In this document: in pieces, positions 35,601-42,125 of the stretch | Layout of the letters: the number at the start of each line of letters is the position of its first letter | How positions within the stretch are numbered: position 1 is the stretch's first letter | Assembly (NCBI RefSeq): GCF_016827595.1 | Contig: NZ_JAECMS010000002.1 | Coordinates: 868,001 to 932,000 of the forward strand | Source of the DNA: Luteirhabdus pelagi | GTDB lineage: Bacteria; Bacteroidota; Bacteroidia; Flavobacteriales; Flavobacteriaceae | Direction of reading: 5' to 3' | DNA: 64,000 nucleotides | Program-made: the position numbers and the translations under genes | Notes under the pieces: model-generated | Databases searched by the model: none | The model's input: only the letters and a program-made list of their open reading frames with translations | What the model was told of the DNA's origin: nothing

Positions 35601-35852
35601 CTGGTCGCCAACCGTTATCGTTTGCGTCGTATAACCAATGGAGGAGATGGAAATTTGTGTTTCTGAGGTTGGTAATTCAAGAGAAAATGTTCCATCATCC
35701 CCTGTGGTCGTAGCGTTGCCGTCGTCGGCAATGACATTCGCAAAAGGAATGGTTTCCTCTGTGTTTGCGGAACGGACGGTTCCGGTAATTGTTATTTGTG
35801 AAAAGCCATAGGTAGTGCATAGCAATGCAATGGCAATATAAAATTGTTTCAT
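32640..35852 (-). CDS. SusC/RagA-family TonB-dependent outer membrane transporter
   Basis: After a signal peptide (MKQFYIAIALLCTTYGFSQ) come a carboxypeptidase-regulatory-like domain (about 22-95), a plug domain with NLDEVVVTALGLERETKELG and PLFIVDGTPINN (about 100-240), and a 22-strand barrel to the end (GFKAGINF). At 1070 residues it is normal for SusC. With SusD it forms a surface import complex powered by TonB. Its place inside an operon of glycosyltransferases and radical SAM chemistry, not polysaccharide lyases or hydrolases, is unusual: no glycosidase gene lies in the operon. Confidence 0.95.
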   Translation of the reverse strand: MKQFYIAIALLCTTYGFSQITITGTVRSANTEETIPFANVIADDGNATTTGDDGTFSLELPTSETQISISSIGYTTQTITVGDQTEFSIYLEESTTNLDEVVVTALGLERETKELGYAVQSLDSEGISEVKAVNFLDNLAGKLAGVTISQGATGVGSTSKITIRGEGSFSNNNPLFIVDGTPINNETVFNVTNEAAAGFQEIDFGNGAMEVNPDDIASLTVLKGPTAAALYGTRASNGVIVIETKDGSASKGLGISINTSLFIETPFQLPEFQNRYGQGNSGQFEFVDGLGGGINDVITYSWGPRLDVGLQIPQFDSPVTLPNGTVVRGGDTALYDGLPITPTPFVSHPDNLKDFYETGITTINNVAVSDNFGKGNYRLSFTDLRSDGIIPGVNLDRQTAAARLHFQPTDKTEFNATINYVNSQSDNRPSNGYGSENVNYSLVAWGPRSLNIESLKDYWQPGLEDIQQFSFNYTYFDNPYFILFENRNSFVRDRVFGNLSAKQFITDNLSIALRTGMDYSTETRKLRRAYSSNRFQNGGYAEHDVMFREVNTDVLVNYNNIFGDISFDMSVGANRLDQRASTKQSQTVNLAQPGIFNLNNAASPIEVFQYEAEKRINSVYGLVKLGYQNYLYLDLTARNDWSSALATPFSVDGTSFFYPSASLSFVASNAVQLPETISFFKLRGSVAQVGNDTAPYQTTGAFVSQTPFLGQPTFSDQNFIPNANLKPEQTTAFEVGADIRFWKDRLRLDATYYNALTEDQIISLPVAISSGYNQQVVNGGKVRTQGIELIAGATPVQSETFQWNTTFNFSTSKAIVEDLPQTDGRLTLAYNRIYDSANQTVWFQVEEGGEVGDIYGTGYLKTDDGQFILDENGSYIANNELQKLGNYNPDFMLGWNNQFQYKNWNLSFLFDWRQGGELVSRTRALGTVGGQLAETANRPEEGIIPQGVVNVGTAENPEYVPNTTAISAETYYRQFYDRNHEENNIYDASYLKLRQFQVGYTFQLKAGFLGLQQGGEVSLSLIGRNIFAISEIPHFDPEQLAVQGEGFVSGVEDMSYATSRSIGFKAGINF

Positions 35853-35948
35853 AAAATGTAGTTGATGTTAGTAATTGACGCAATAGCGTTCTATGGAAAC
35901 TATGTTTCGCATTCGTATTGCTTTGTCCTAGTTGAAGGACGATACGGA

Positions 35949-36644
35949 TTACATCAACTGTGGTGAGCCCTTATTGTAAAGGGTATTTGTAAGAAGATAA
36001 GAGGTGAAGGAAATTGCTCTCGTAACAATATAATTTGCTACTGAAAACAGTTCTTCTAAGACTTTTTGAAGATTGTTTCGAATGCTTCTGAAAGCGTTTC
36101 GAATTTTTTTGGCATCCTGAAGCGCATCGATGTCGGTAAGGGTTTCAAGTTTATGGACTTGAATATCCTTTTGGGTGAAAAGATCGATCAGTTTGCTGCT
36201 TAGCCGCGCCGTTTGCCAAGGAAGTTTTAAAAATGAAGCAGGGTGGAAATGGGCCTTTTGAAGTCCCATCAAATAATAGCCACCATCGAAAGAGGGGCCT
36301 AACACCAAAGAAGTTTCCGTTAGTTTTTCAGCAGCTTCTGTAATATGACGCGTTTGTAAATGCGGCGTATCGTTACCGATGGTTATGATGTTCTCGAAAC
36401 CACTATCGAATACCGTTTGAATAGCATTTACGTAGCGTTCACCAAAGGAGTTTCCCTTTTGTTGTTTTTCTGAAATATGAAAATAGGGAAGGCCACTGCC
36501 CTCCACTACCTGCAAGGTATGCGCATTGAGTTGCTCGAATAGTTCAGCCGATTTGAAGAAGCCTTTATCTTGGGCTTCCTTTTGAGCCGATTGGGCAAAG
36601 ACGAGTATGGCGGTTTTTGGTTGGTGCATGGGTTTGAAACGCAT
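35949..36644 (-). CDS. Second DUF2064 protein with degenerate nucleotide-binding motif
   Basis: The 231-residue protein aligns with the TIGR04282-type gene at 27812: IGNDTPHL, VLGPSFDGGYYLMG and the following LPWQ. The N-terminal motif that is TRNPELGKVKTRLA in the other copy is lost (FAQSAQKEAQDKGFFKSAEL), so nucleotide-sugar use is doubtful. The C-terminal 50 residues are basic and hydrophobic. The start may be 36644 or the Met at 36629. The gene lies 16 bases after ArsS-like and 96 bases before SusC. It may be a partner or regulatory subunit of the first copy. Confidence 0.75.
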   Translation of the reverse strand: MRFKPMHQPKTAILVFAQSAQKEAQDKGFFKSAELFEQLNAHTLQVVEGSGLPYFHISEKQQKGNSFGERYVNAIQTVFDSGFENIITIGNDTPHLQTRHITEAAEKLTETSLVLGPSFDGGYYLMGLQKAHFHPASFLKLPWQTARLSSKLIDLFTQKDIQVHKLETLTDIDALQDAKKIRNAFRSIRNNLQKVLEELFSVANYIVTRAISFTSYLLTNTLYNKGSPQLM

Positions 36645-36660
36645 TGCGTTTCCTTCTTAT

Positions 36661-37728
36661 TTATTCAGCTACGGAACCTTGGCAGCTACTTCCTGCGCCG
36701 GCGGTACAGCCATAACAATGTTGTGAAATAATGATGTTTCGGTCGTTGAGTACATCCTCGTTATAATCTTTGATATGTTTAACCTTGCTTGCCACTTTTA
36801 GTCCGAGCATCTGGTTGAAGTCGCAATCGTACAACCATCCATCCCAACTGATGGATATAGTGTTGGTACACATTACGTTTTCGACGGCAGCTGGATTATA
36901 GGCATCAACCAATTGATACATATAGTCTTCGTAGTTTTCGGAAGCGATGAGATAATCTAAAAAGCGCGCAATCGGGAGGTTGGTTATGGCGAATAGATTG
37001 TGAAACTGTATGCCAAAGTCTTCCATCAAGGCTTTTTTGAAATCGTTTTCCATGCTTTGTTGGTTACTAGGAAGAAAAGCACCACTTGGATTGTACACTA
37101 AATCGAGTCGTAGATCGCTATCTGGCATTCCGTAGCCTACGGCGTTCAATTCCTGAAGCGCCTTGATACTTTTATCGAAAACACCGTCACCACGTTGTTT
37201 GTCCGTTTTCCCTCTTGTCCAGTGCGGCATACTGCTTACCACATGCACATTGTGTTTTTTGAAAAATTCGGGTAGGTCGTAATATTTTTTATTCGCTCGA
37301 ATGATGGTAAGGTTACTCCGAACGATAAAATCCTTGATACCTGCTTTGCTGGCTTCTTCGACGAAGCGGCGGAAGTTTGGATTCATTTCGGGTGCACCAC
37401 CGGTAAGGTCGAGGGTATGGGCGCCAGTGTTTTTGATAACATCCAGGCATTGTTCCATGGTTTCCCAGGTCATGATTTCCTTACGGTCGGGACCGGCATC
37501 CACGTGGCAGTGGCTACACACTTGGTTACACATATAGCCTACATTGATCTGAAGGATCTCGAGTTTTTTGGGTTTGAGCGGAAAGTTGCCCGTTTCTTGA
37601 ATTTTTTCAGCGAATTTGGGCAGGTCTCCATTTTCGAAGATACCATTGGAAAGGAATTCCAATTGCTTATTGGCTTTGGCCAGTTCGCTATCTCGTTTAT
37701 GTAGGGATTGTAACTTTTCTTTCTTCAT
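36661..37728 (-). CDS. arsS: ArsS-like radical SAM protein with Cys-rich C-terminus
   Basis: The 355-residue protein carries the 4Fe-4S/SAM motif CNQVCSHC at about residue 67, LDLTGGAPEMNP, and the C-terminal Cys-rich tail CYGCTAGAGSSCQG that marks the ArsS type (DUF3641). In arsenosugar synthesis ArsS joins the deoxyadenosyl group of SAM to a methylated arsenical. A motif that I remember as SLPCY in this family reads SSMPHWTRGKTDKQRG here, with His for Cys. No arsenic methyltransferase (ArsM) lies in the window. The closest neighbours are an AhpD-like gene upstream and the degenerate DUF2064 gene downstream. Confidence 0.85.
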   Translation of the reverse strand: MKKEKLQSLHKRDSELAKANKQLEFLSNGIFENGDLPKFAEKIQETGNFPLKPKKLEILQINVGYMCNQVCSHCHVDAGPDRKEIMTWETMEQCLDVIKNTGAHTLDLTGGAPEMNPNFRRFVEEASKAGIKDFIVRSNLTIIRANKKYYDLPEFFKKHNVHVVSSMPHWTRGKTDKQRGDGVFDKSIKALQELNAVGYGMPDSDLRLDLVYNPSGAFLPSNQQSMENDFKKALMEDFGIQFHNLFAITNLPIARFLDYLIASENYEDYMYQLVDAYNPAAVENVMCTNTISISWDGWLYDCDFNQMLGLKVASKVKHIKDYNEDVLNDRNIIISQHCYGCTAGAGSSCQGSVAE

Positions 37729-37754
37729 AGGGTATTGTTTCTGTTTGCGTTAGG

Positions 37755-37849
37755 CCTGCCTGCCGGCAGGCAGGGGGTGAACGGTTTGTGTAAGCTCTCC
37801 CGCTTTGCGGGAAGCGAGTAGTGAACACCCGACCACGCCTTGGCGTGGT
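37755..37849. repeat. Three consecutive palindromes upstream of the ArsS-like gene
   Basis: A perfect 20-bp palindrome (37755-37774, CCTGCCTGCC and its complement), a TCCCGC/GCGGGA hairpin (37798-37812) and an ACCACGCC/GGCGTGGT hairpin (37832-37849) lie one after another between the AhpD-like and ArsS-like genes. The first matches the element inside the mannosyltransferase-like gene. None is followed by a T run, so transcription may continue. Confidence 0.7.
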
Positions 37850-37867
37850 AACGCCCAAAAGACAGTG

Positions 37868-38200
37868 CTAACCGTCCAATTTATTTACTTTGTTCATCAT
37901 CATGACACCGTGCACGAGGCTAGCGCCTCCTTTTATGGCGGCACCAGCGTGTATGGCTTCCATCATTTCGGCTTTGGTAACGCCGCGTTGCAACGCATCC
38001 TTGGTATAGGCATCGATGCAATACGGACATTGTTCGGTGTGGGCCACCGCAAGGGCGATGAGTGATTTTTCACGGGCGGTAAGGGCACCGTCCTCGAACA
38101 CCTTTCCGTAATAATCAAAGAATTTTTCGCCGAGTTCCTCGCTCCATTCGGTAATGTCGCCGAATTTTCGGAGGTCTTTTGAATCGTAATAATTGGACAT
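37868..38200 (-). CDS. AhpD-like carboxymuconolactone decarboxylase family protein, arsenosugar-cluster type
   Basis: The 110-residue helical protein has the AhpD redox motif CPYCIDAYTKDAL with the CxxC pair and following acidic residues, then AIHAGAAIKGGASLVHG. This form is the one named the arsenosugar biosynthesis-associated peroxidase-like family. It probably acts as a thiol redox partner; which substrate it reduces is unknown. It is the first gene of the cluster on the minus strand and is separated from the ArsS-like gene by the three palindromes. Confidence 0.87.
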   Translation of the reverse strand: MSNYYDSKDLRKFGDITEWSEELGEKFFDYYGKVFEDGALTAREKSLIALAVAHTEQCPYCIDAYTKDALQRGVTKAEMMEAIHAGAAIKGGASLVHGVMMMNKVNKLDG

Positions 38201-38665
38201 ATCAGGTATTTGTAATAGGTACGAGAATCGCGCCTATTTGGTTTTAATAGCTGTAAATATAGACAAGTAGTCTTAGGAAAAGTGAAAAGCTTACGGAAAT
38301 TATGCGTAAAGGGTGAACCGTGAACCGTGAACCGTGAACTGTGAACTGTGAACTGTGATTCGTGATTCGTGAGTGGTGAGAGATGAGTAGTGAGGAACAA
38401 AAGAGCAGAGAATTGAGAATAAAGAAAGAAGAGCAAGTTTTAAATCTCAAAAGTTCTTAGCCTATAGCTTACGGCTTATAGCATATAGCGTGATGAGTTC
38501 AGATTTATGATTTCGGATTTATCAATTTGAAGATTTGAAAATTGAAGCGTTCAGTAAATCGTGGAACTTGGAGCTTGGAACTTGGTTTTTTTCATAATGA
38601 CTACCACTTACCACTTACAGCCTAAAGCATATAGCGTAAAGCTTACAGCCAGTGGGGCTGCCCCG
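38201..38665. repeat. Heptamer-repeat intergenic region
   Basis: No gene is supported. Twelve consecutive 7-bp units run from 38313 to 38396, shifting stepwise from GTGAACC (three copies) to GTGAACT (three) to GTGATTC (two) to GTGAGNG types. Further arrays lie at 38463-38491 (TATAGCT/TACGGCT/TATAGCA/TATAGCG), 38563-38585 (GGAACTT/GGAGCTT) and 38603-38651 (ACCACTT, then ACAGCCT/AAAGCAT/ATAGCGT/AAAGCTT, seven units). The last ends just before the DUF481-like gene. Confidence 0.85.
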
Positions 38666-39436
38666 CTAGTCAAAGGTATACGCAATCCCCGTCGTGAGAT
38701 CGTATTGCGAATTGGGAATGCCAACGGCCGGGAAGGCATCATAAATAAAGGTGTAGCTCGTCTTGAAGGCAAAGTTGGTAAAGAGGTCGATTAACAATGA
38801 CGACTGACTGGAAATTCGATAGTCGCTAAACTGTTCAACGTTAGGTTGGTAGTAGGTGGTGCTGACAATACTGATGGTTTCGGTGGGATAAATGCTAAAG
38901 GAAAAATAAGCGCTGCCACGAATATCCTTTTGGGTAGGCGTGATGCCATCGGCTACTTCCTCGTACTCATACATCACTAAGGTGCCGAGATAGAGTTTGT
39001 ACTTTTCGGATGTCGTTAATTTAAAGCGCGGCCCCGTTCCAACCAATCCCCGGAAATCGATAAGGTTTACTTTATTGTATTGTCCTTGAACAAAGGCTTC
39101 CCAAGCAATCCGTGGGTGAAAGCGATAATTGTATCTTAAATGTGAAATGTAGCTGTTTTCGAAATCGTTGCCTTCAATCTTTTGGAAGGAAATATCATTT
39201 TTAAAAATCGCTAAATGCTTCTTCATCTTGTACTGAACATGTACGTTGCTCGATAAAGTGATGAAATCGTTGACGTTTCGCTTTAAGCTGAAGTTGGCTG
39301 AAGCCGAGCCTGAAAATCCGGAGGTATCGGTCACTTTCCGAAGCGATTCGGCATTAAGGATTTGTGCGTTGGAAGTGAAAAAGAAGACGGTTCCTAAGAA
39401 CGCGATTAAGATGGCAAGTACCAATTTCCGATTCAT
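38666..39436 (-). CDS. DUF481-like outer membrane barrel protein
   Basis: The 256-residue protein has a signal peptide ending in FFFTSNAQ and then repeated amphipathic strands rich in Tyr and Phe, with HLRYNYRFHPRIAWEAFVQG and LYLGTLVMYEYEEV. This pattern matches the DUF481 (salt-induced outer membrane protein) family. It ends in FD rather than a terminal aromatic. It is a single gene between a repeat region and the promoter of a small plus-strand gene. Function unknown. Confidence 0.75.
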   Translation of the reverse strand: MNRKLVLAILIAFLGTVFFFTSNAQILNAESLRKVTDTSGFSGSASANFSLKRNVNDFITLSSNVHVQYKMKKHLAIFKNDISFQKIEGNDFENSYISHLRYNYRFHPRIAWEAFVQGQYNKVNLIDFRGLVGTGPRFKLTTSEKYKLYLGTLVMYEYEEVADGITPTQKDIRGSAYFSFSIYPTETISIVSTTYYQPNVEQFSDYRISSQSSLLIDLFTNFAFKTSYTFIYDAFPAVGIPNSQYDLTTGIAYTFD

Positions 39437-39536
39437 ACAATTGAAATTTTAACAAAACGAAGGTAGTAAAAGCTGAGTAGATGTCGAAAGAATGGGCGTT
39501 TTCCTACAGAGGTTGTTAAAGATATGTTTAATGTTT

Positions 39537-39565
39537 TTGAAGGTATTGTAACACTTATATATTTG
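39537..39565 (+). promoter_or_regulatory. Strong Bacteroidota-type promoter
   Basis: TTG (39537-39539), an 18-base spacer and TATATTTG (39558-39565) fit the TTG/TAnnTTTG promoter consensus of Bacteroidota fully. It drives the 73-residue protein starting at 39614. Confidence 0.75.
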
Positions 39566-39613
39566 GGAACATTTCAGCTATCTGAACTGTAGAATTTTAA
39601 AAAAAGAACTGCT

Positions 39614-39835
39614 ATGGATATTGTACAGGAAGCAAAGCAATTTGAAGAAAATACAAGCGGATTTAAGTCCAAGAACGAACGTATAATCGCTTCGAAAAGA
39701 GCCAAAGAGTTGATCTTGGCTATTAACGAGCGTTACAAGAAAACCAAGGATGGTGCCTTGATGGATTTGATGAAGCGACTGACCGCCATTAAGCGCAAGG
39801 CTGAAAAACGGTTGAATACCCGTCCGCGTATCTAA
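39614..39835 (+). CDS. Small basic helical protein, unknown function
   Basis: At 73 residues it is highly charged (many Lys, Arg and Glu), predicted helical, and has no signal peptide, membrane segment or Cys. The strong promoter and an AAAAAAGAA-type leader just before the ATG support it as a real gene. I do not recognise a named family; it looks like the short conserved proteins of unknown function found in Flavobacteriaceae. Its basic C-terminus (KRKAEKRLNTRPRI) could bind nucleic acid, which is a guess. Its stop overlaps that of the convergent tryptophan dioxygenase gene. Confidence 0.65.
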   Translation: MDIVQEAKQFEENTSGFKSKNERIIASKRAKELILAINERYKKTKDGALMDLMKRLTAIKRKAEKRLNTRPRI

Positions 39836-40731
39836 TCTTCCTTTTTAATTTCTTCCCATAAACTAGGGAAGAATCTCCGTTGCTGGTATTTTGGGTGAAG
39901 ATACTTTTTCCATTCACTACCTCCGGTTGCGGTTTTATTTTCGCCCTTACTGTCTAGATAATGTCTGGCAGTGTTCAGGTGGACCATCGGCCATTCTACA
40001 TTATATAATACATCGAATTTTAAAAGTGTTTCCCGTAAGGCTTCCGAAGGATCGGAAAGCGAGAGGAATTTCTCTTCGAGGGTATTGCCCTGCATTTTTA
40101 TGGCTAGCGAAATGAAACTATCTAGATACTTATCTTCAAACTGACGCATGGTGAGTGTTTTTTCACCCGTTTTATGATTTTTTCCGGCATCGCGCCAATA
40201 GACATCATTAAAATATTCTTCAATCGATGGATTTTTGGGCAGTCGTTTTTTTCCAGCTTCATTCACTAGATTTTCCAATCGCGTACATTCCAATTCTATA
40301 TACCGAAATTGGGCGCTTTGAAAACCACTGGCAGGGGTTAAGGTGCTTCGGAAAACATTATAGTCGTCATAGCTCATTCCCTTTCGCATGATATCAAAGC
40401 TTGTAATCAGCATTTGGGTATAGCGGTTGCAGCGTTCGATTTTATCGATCCACACTTCTTCTAGAACTTCCTCCATTTCGATCAGCTGGGTAATTTCATG
40501 TCGAATCATTTTCAGCAACAGTTCCGTTACCTGATGGTACATGATAAAAATGGCTTCGTCTTTAAAATCGGTTCGTGGTTTTTGGAGGGATAGGAGGGTT
40601 TCCACTTCAATATAATCCCAATAATTGATCGGTTTTGCCTGCAGCAATCCCTTTAGATACGTATTTGGGTTTTCACCTAAGGCTTCATATTTGTCTTCGA
40701 GTGCTTTTATTAGGTCTTCTTGTATGGCCAT
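39832..40731 (-). CDS. Tryptophan 2,3-dioxygenase
   Basis: The 299-residue heme enzyme opens the indole ring of tryptophan to N-formylkynurenine, the first step of the kynurenine route. Family motifs are clear: YWDYIEVETLLSLQ, FIMYHQVTELLLKMIRHE with the heme pocket histidines, LTPASGFQSAQFRYIELEC and WPMVHLNTARHYL, and TGGSEWKKYLHPK with the substrate-contact Thr-Gly-Gly. The rest of the kynurenine pathway is not in the window. No hydrolase or kynureninase follows, so it is likely a single-gene unit. Confidence 0.95.
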   Translation of the reverse strand: MAIQEDLIKALEDKYEALGENPNTYLKGLLQAKPINYWDYIEVETLLSLQKPRTDFKDEAIFIMYHQVTELLLKMIRHEITQLIEMEEVLEEVWIDKIERCNRYTQMLITSFDIMRKGMSYDDYNVFRSTLTPASGFQSAQFRYIELECTRLENLVNEAGKKRLPKNPSIEEYFNDVYWRDAGKNHKTGEKTLTMRQFEDKYLDSFISLAIKMQGNTLEEKFLSLSDPSEALRETLLKFDVLYNVEWPMVHLNTARHYLDSKGENKTATGGSEWKKYLHPKYQQRRFFPSLWEEIKKED

Positions 40732-40796
40732 ACCGAGTATTCTTGTTAGGAAGGTAAAGGTACGAGGAATTTGGGAGGGAATAAATAGTTTCGGAA

Positions 40797-40871
40797 CCTC
40801 GATTCGTTTTCTGCTGGCGCATAAAAAAACGCTCCCAAAAAATCGGAAGCGTTTCTGTAGTCACCTCTCGC
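40797..40871 (-). repeat. 75-bp direct repeat, copy A
   Basis: It is nearly identical to 41062-41136 (about three differences). Its right half contains a terminator hairpin: CGCTCC with GGAAGCG, next to a run of seven A, seen as T on the minus strand. Confidence 0.8.
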
Positions 40872-40992
40872 GATACTAAAACTTCTTAGAACGCCTTTGC
40901 AACCGCTCTTTTTGTCAATAGTTAAGGTACAAAAAGCTCGGTTGCTTGCCACCAGGGCGATTCCTGGAGGATTGTACAAACGCCATAAAATC

Positions 40993-41022
40993 AAAAAACC
41001 CGAACAGCTGTTCGGGTTTTTT
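40993..41022. terminator. Perfect 30-bp palindrome, bidirectional terminator
   Basis: AAAAAACCCGAACAG and its exact complement CTGTTCGGGTTTTTT, with no loop. T runs lie on both strands, so it can stop transcription in both directions. Confidence 0.75.
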
Positions 41023-41061
41023 GTGGTGCCTCCCGTCATTCCCGCCATTTGGCGGGACAGG

Positions 41062-41136
41062 CCTCGATTCGTTTTCTGCTGGCGCATAAAAAAAACGCTC
41101 CCGAAAATCGGAAGCGTTTCTGTAGTCACCTCTCGC
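41062..41136 (-). repeat. 75-bp direct repeat, copy B
   Basis: Copy of 40797-40871, ending 8 bases before the tRNA-Phe 3' end. Confidence 0.8.
41093..41119 (-). terminator. Terminator downstream of tRNA-Phe
   Basis: A 12-bp stem, AAACGCTCCCGA with TCGGAAGCGTTT and one wobble pair, is followed on the minus strand by a T run. It is shared with copy A of the direct repeat. Confidence 0.75.
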
Positions 41137-41144
41137 AAGGCTCG

Positions 41145-41217
<73 letters not shown>

Positions 41218-41396
41218 AAGATTTTTATCTTTTTCCTTCGCAAAAGTACCTTCCGCTTAGGAGAGCGCAAATATAAGTACTATTTCGAATTCCCAAAACA
41301 TAAAGATAAAAAAAATGGATACCCTTTTTCAATTTAATACAGCCTTAACACCTTGAGCCTACTTCATGTTGTACTTTTACCGCCCTATTAGCAGTT

Positions 41397-42125
41397 ATGA
41401 ACCTAATCATAGATGTAGGAAATACCCTGATAAAATTGGCCGTCTTCGAAAACGGCACCTTGCGTCAGCGCAAGACAGTCATCAAAGGCGATTTTCCAGA
41501 GGCGCTGGCTCAATTGGAACGGGAGTGTTCAAAAATTACACATTGTATCGTTGCCGCTACCGGCAAATTTGGGGATAGTCACCTCGAAAAACTGCAAAAG
41601 CGGTATAGCACGATAGTTCTTTCTTCAAAAACACCACTTCCGTTCAACAATGAATATAAAACACCTGACACATTAGGAGTCGATCGTATAGCGCTAATAG
41701 CAGCTGCGATGAATGCATATCCGTCGAAGAATGTTCTTGTTATCGATGCGGGAACATGTATTACCTACGATTTTATCTCATCGGATAGCGAGTATTTAGG
41801 AGGAGCCATTTCACCGGGATTGGAAATGCGTTATAAATCCTTACATACGTTTACGCACAAATTACCGATATTGGAAGCGACGGCTCCAAAGGGTTTAATT
41901 GGCGGAACTACCGCATCCTCAATCCATAGCGGAATAGTGTTTGGAATTATCGCGGAAATAGAGGGTATAATAAATCGATATATATCGAAATATTCCGATT
42001 TGGTAGTCGTCCTTACAGGTGGAGATGCACAATTTTTGCGAGATCGCTTAAAAAGTGACATCTTTGCGCACTCAAATTTCCTCTTGGAAGGATTAAATTA
42101 CATACTTGACAATAACAAACATTGA
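41397..42125 (+). CDS. coaX: Type III pantothenate kinase
   Basis: It phosphorylates pantothenate, the first step of CoA synthesis. The ASKHA-fold ATP motif IIDVGNTLIKLAVF is at the very start, followed by PDTLGVDRIALIAAA, VIDAGTCITYDF with the metal/phosphate residues, and GGAISPGLEMRYKSLH. The length of 242 residues is normal. It opens a run of plus-strand envelope genes, and the next gene starts within its stop codon (TGATG). Confidence 0.93.
   Translation: MNLIIDVGNTLIKLAVFENGTLRQRKTVIKGDFPEALAQLERECSKITHCIVAATGKFGDSHLEKLQKRYSTIVLSSKTPLPFNNEYKTPDTLGVDRIALIAAAMNAYPSKNVLVIDAGTCITYDFISSDSEYLGGAISPGLEMRYKSLHTFTHKLPILEATAPKGLIGGTTASSIHSGIVFGIIAEIEGIINRYISKYSDLVVVLTGGDAQFLRDRLKSDIFAHSNFLLEGLNYILDNNKH

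Larger units (their letters stand above)
40732..41144. repeat. Repeat and terminator region next to tRNA-Phe
   Basis: No protein gene is supported. It holds two copies of a 75-bp direct repeat (40797-40871 and 41062-41136), a 30-bp perfect palindrome (40993-41022), an 11-base copy of the tRNA 3' end with its flank (41023-41033), a tRNA T-arm-like segment on the opposite strand (13-base CGATTCCTGGAGG match at about 40962-40974), and a CCCGCC/GGCGGG hairpin at about 41041-41055. Confidence 0.7.

Noticed and set aside
35853-35948. Possible riboswitch between DUF2064 and SusC (ACATCAACT inverted repeat, about 90 bases apart)
   Set aside because: The repeat is only 9 bases and one arm lies in the downstream end of the DUF2064 gene; no known aptamer core is visible.
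38313-38396. CRISPR-like appearance of the repeat array
   Set aside because: Units are 7 bp with no spacers, and no cas genes are near.
37963-38436. 157-codon and 68-codon minus-strand frames across the heptamer arrays
   Set aside because: Their peptides (repeated FTVHGSRFTVH-like text) are translations of the 7-bp repeats and of the antisense of the AhpD-like gene.
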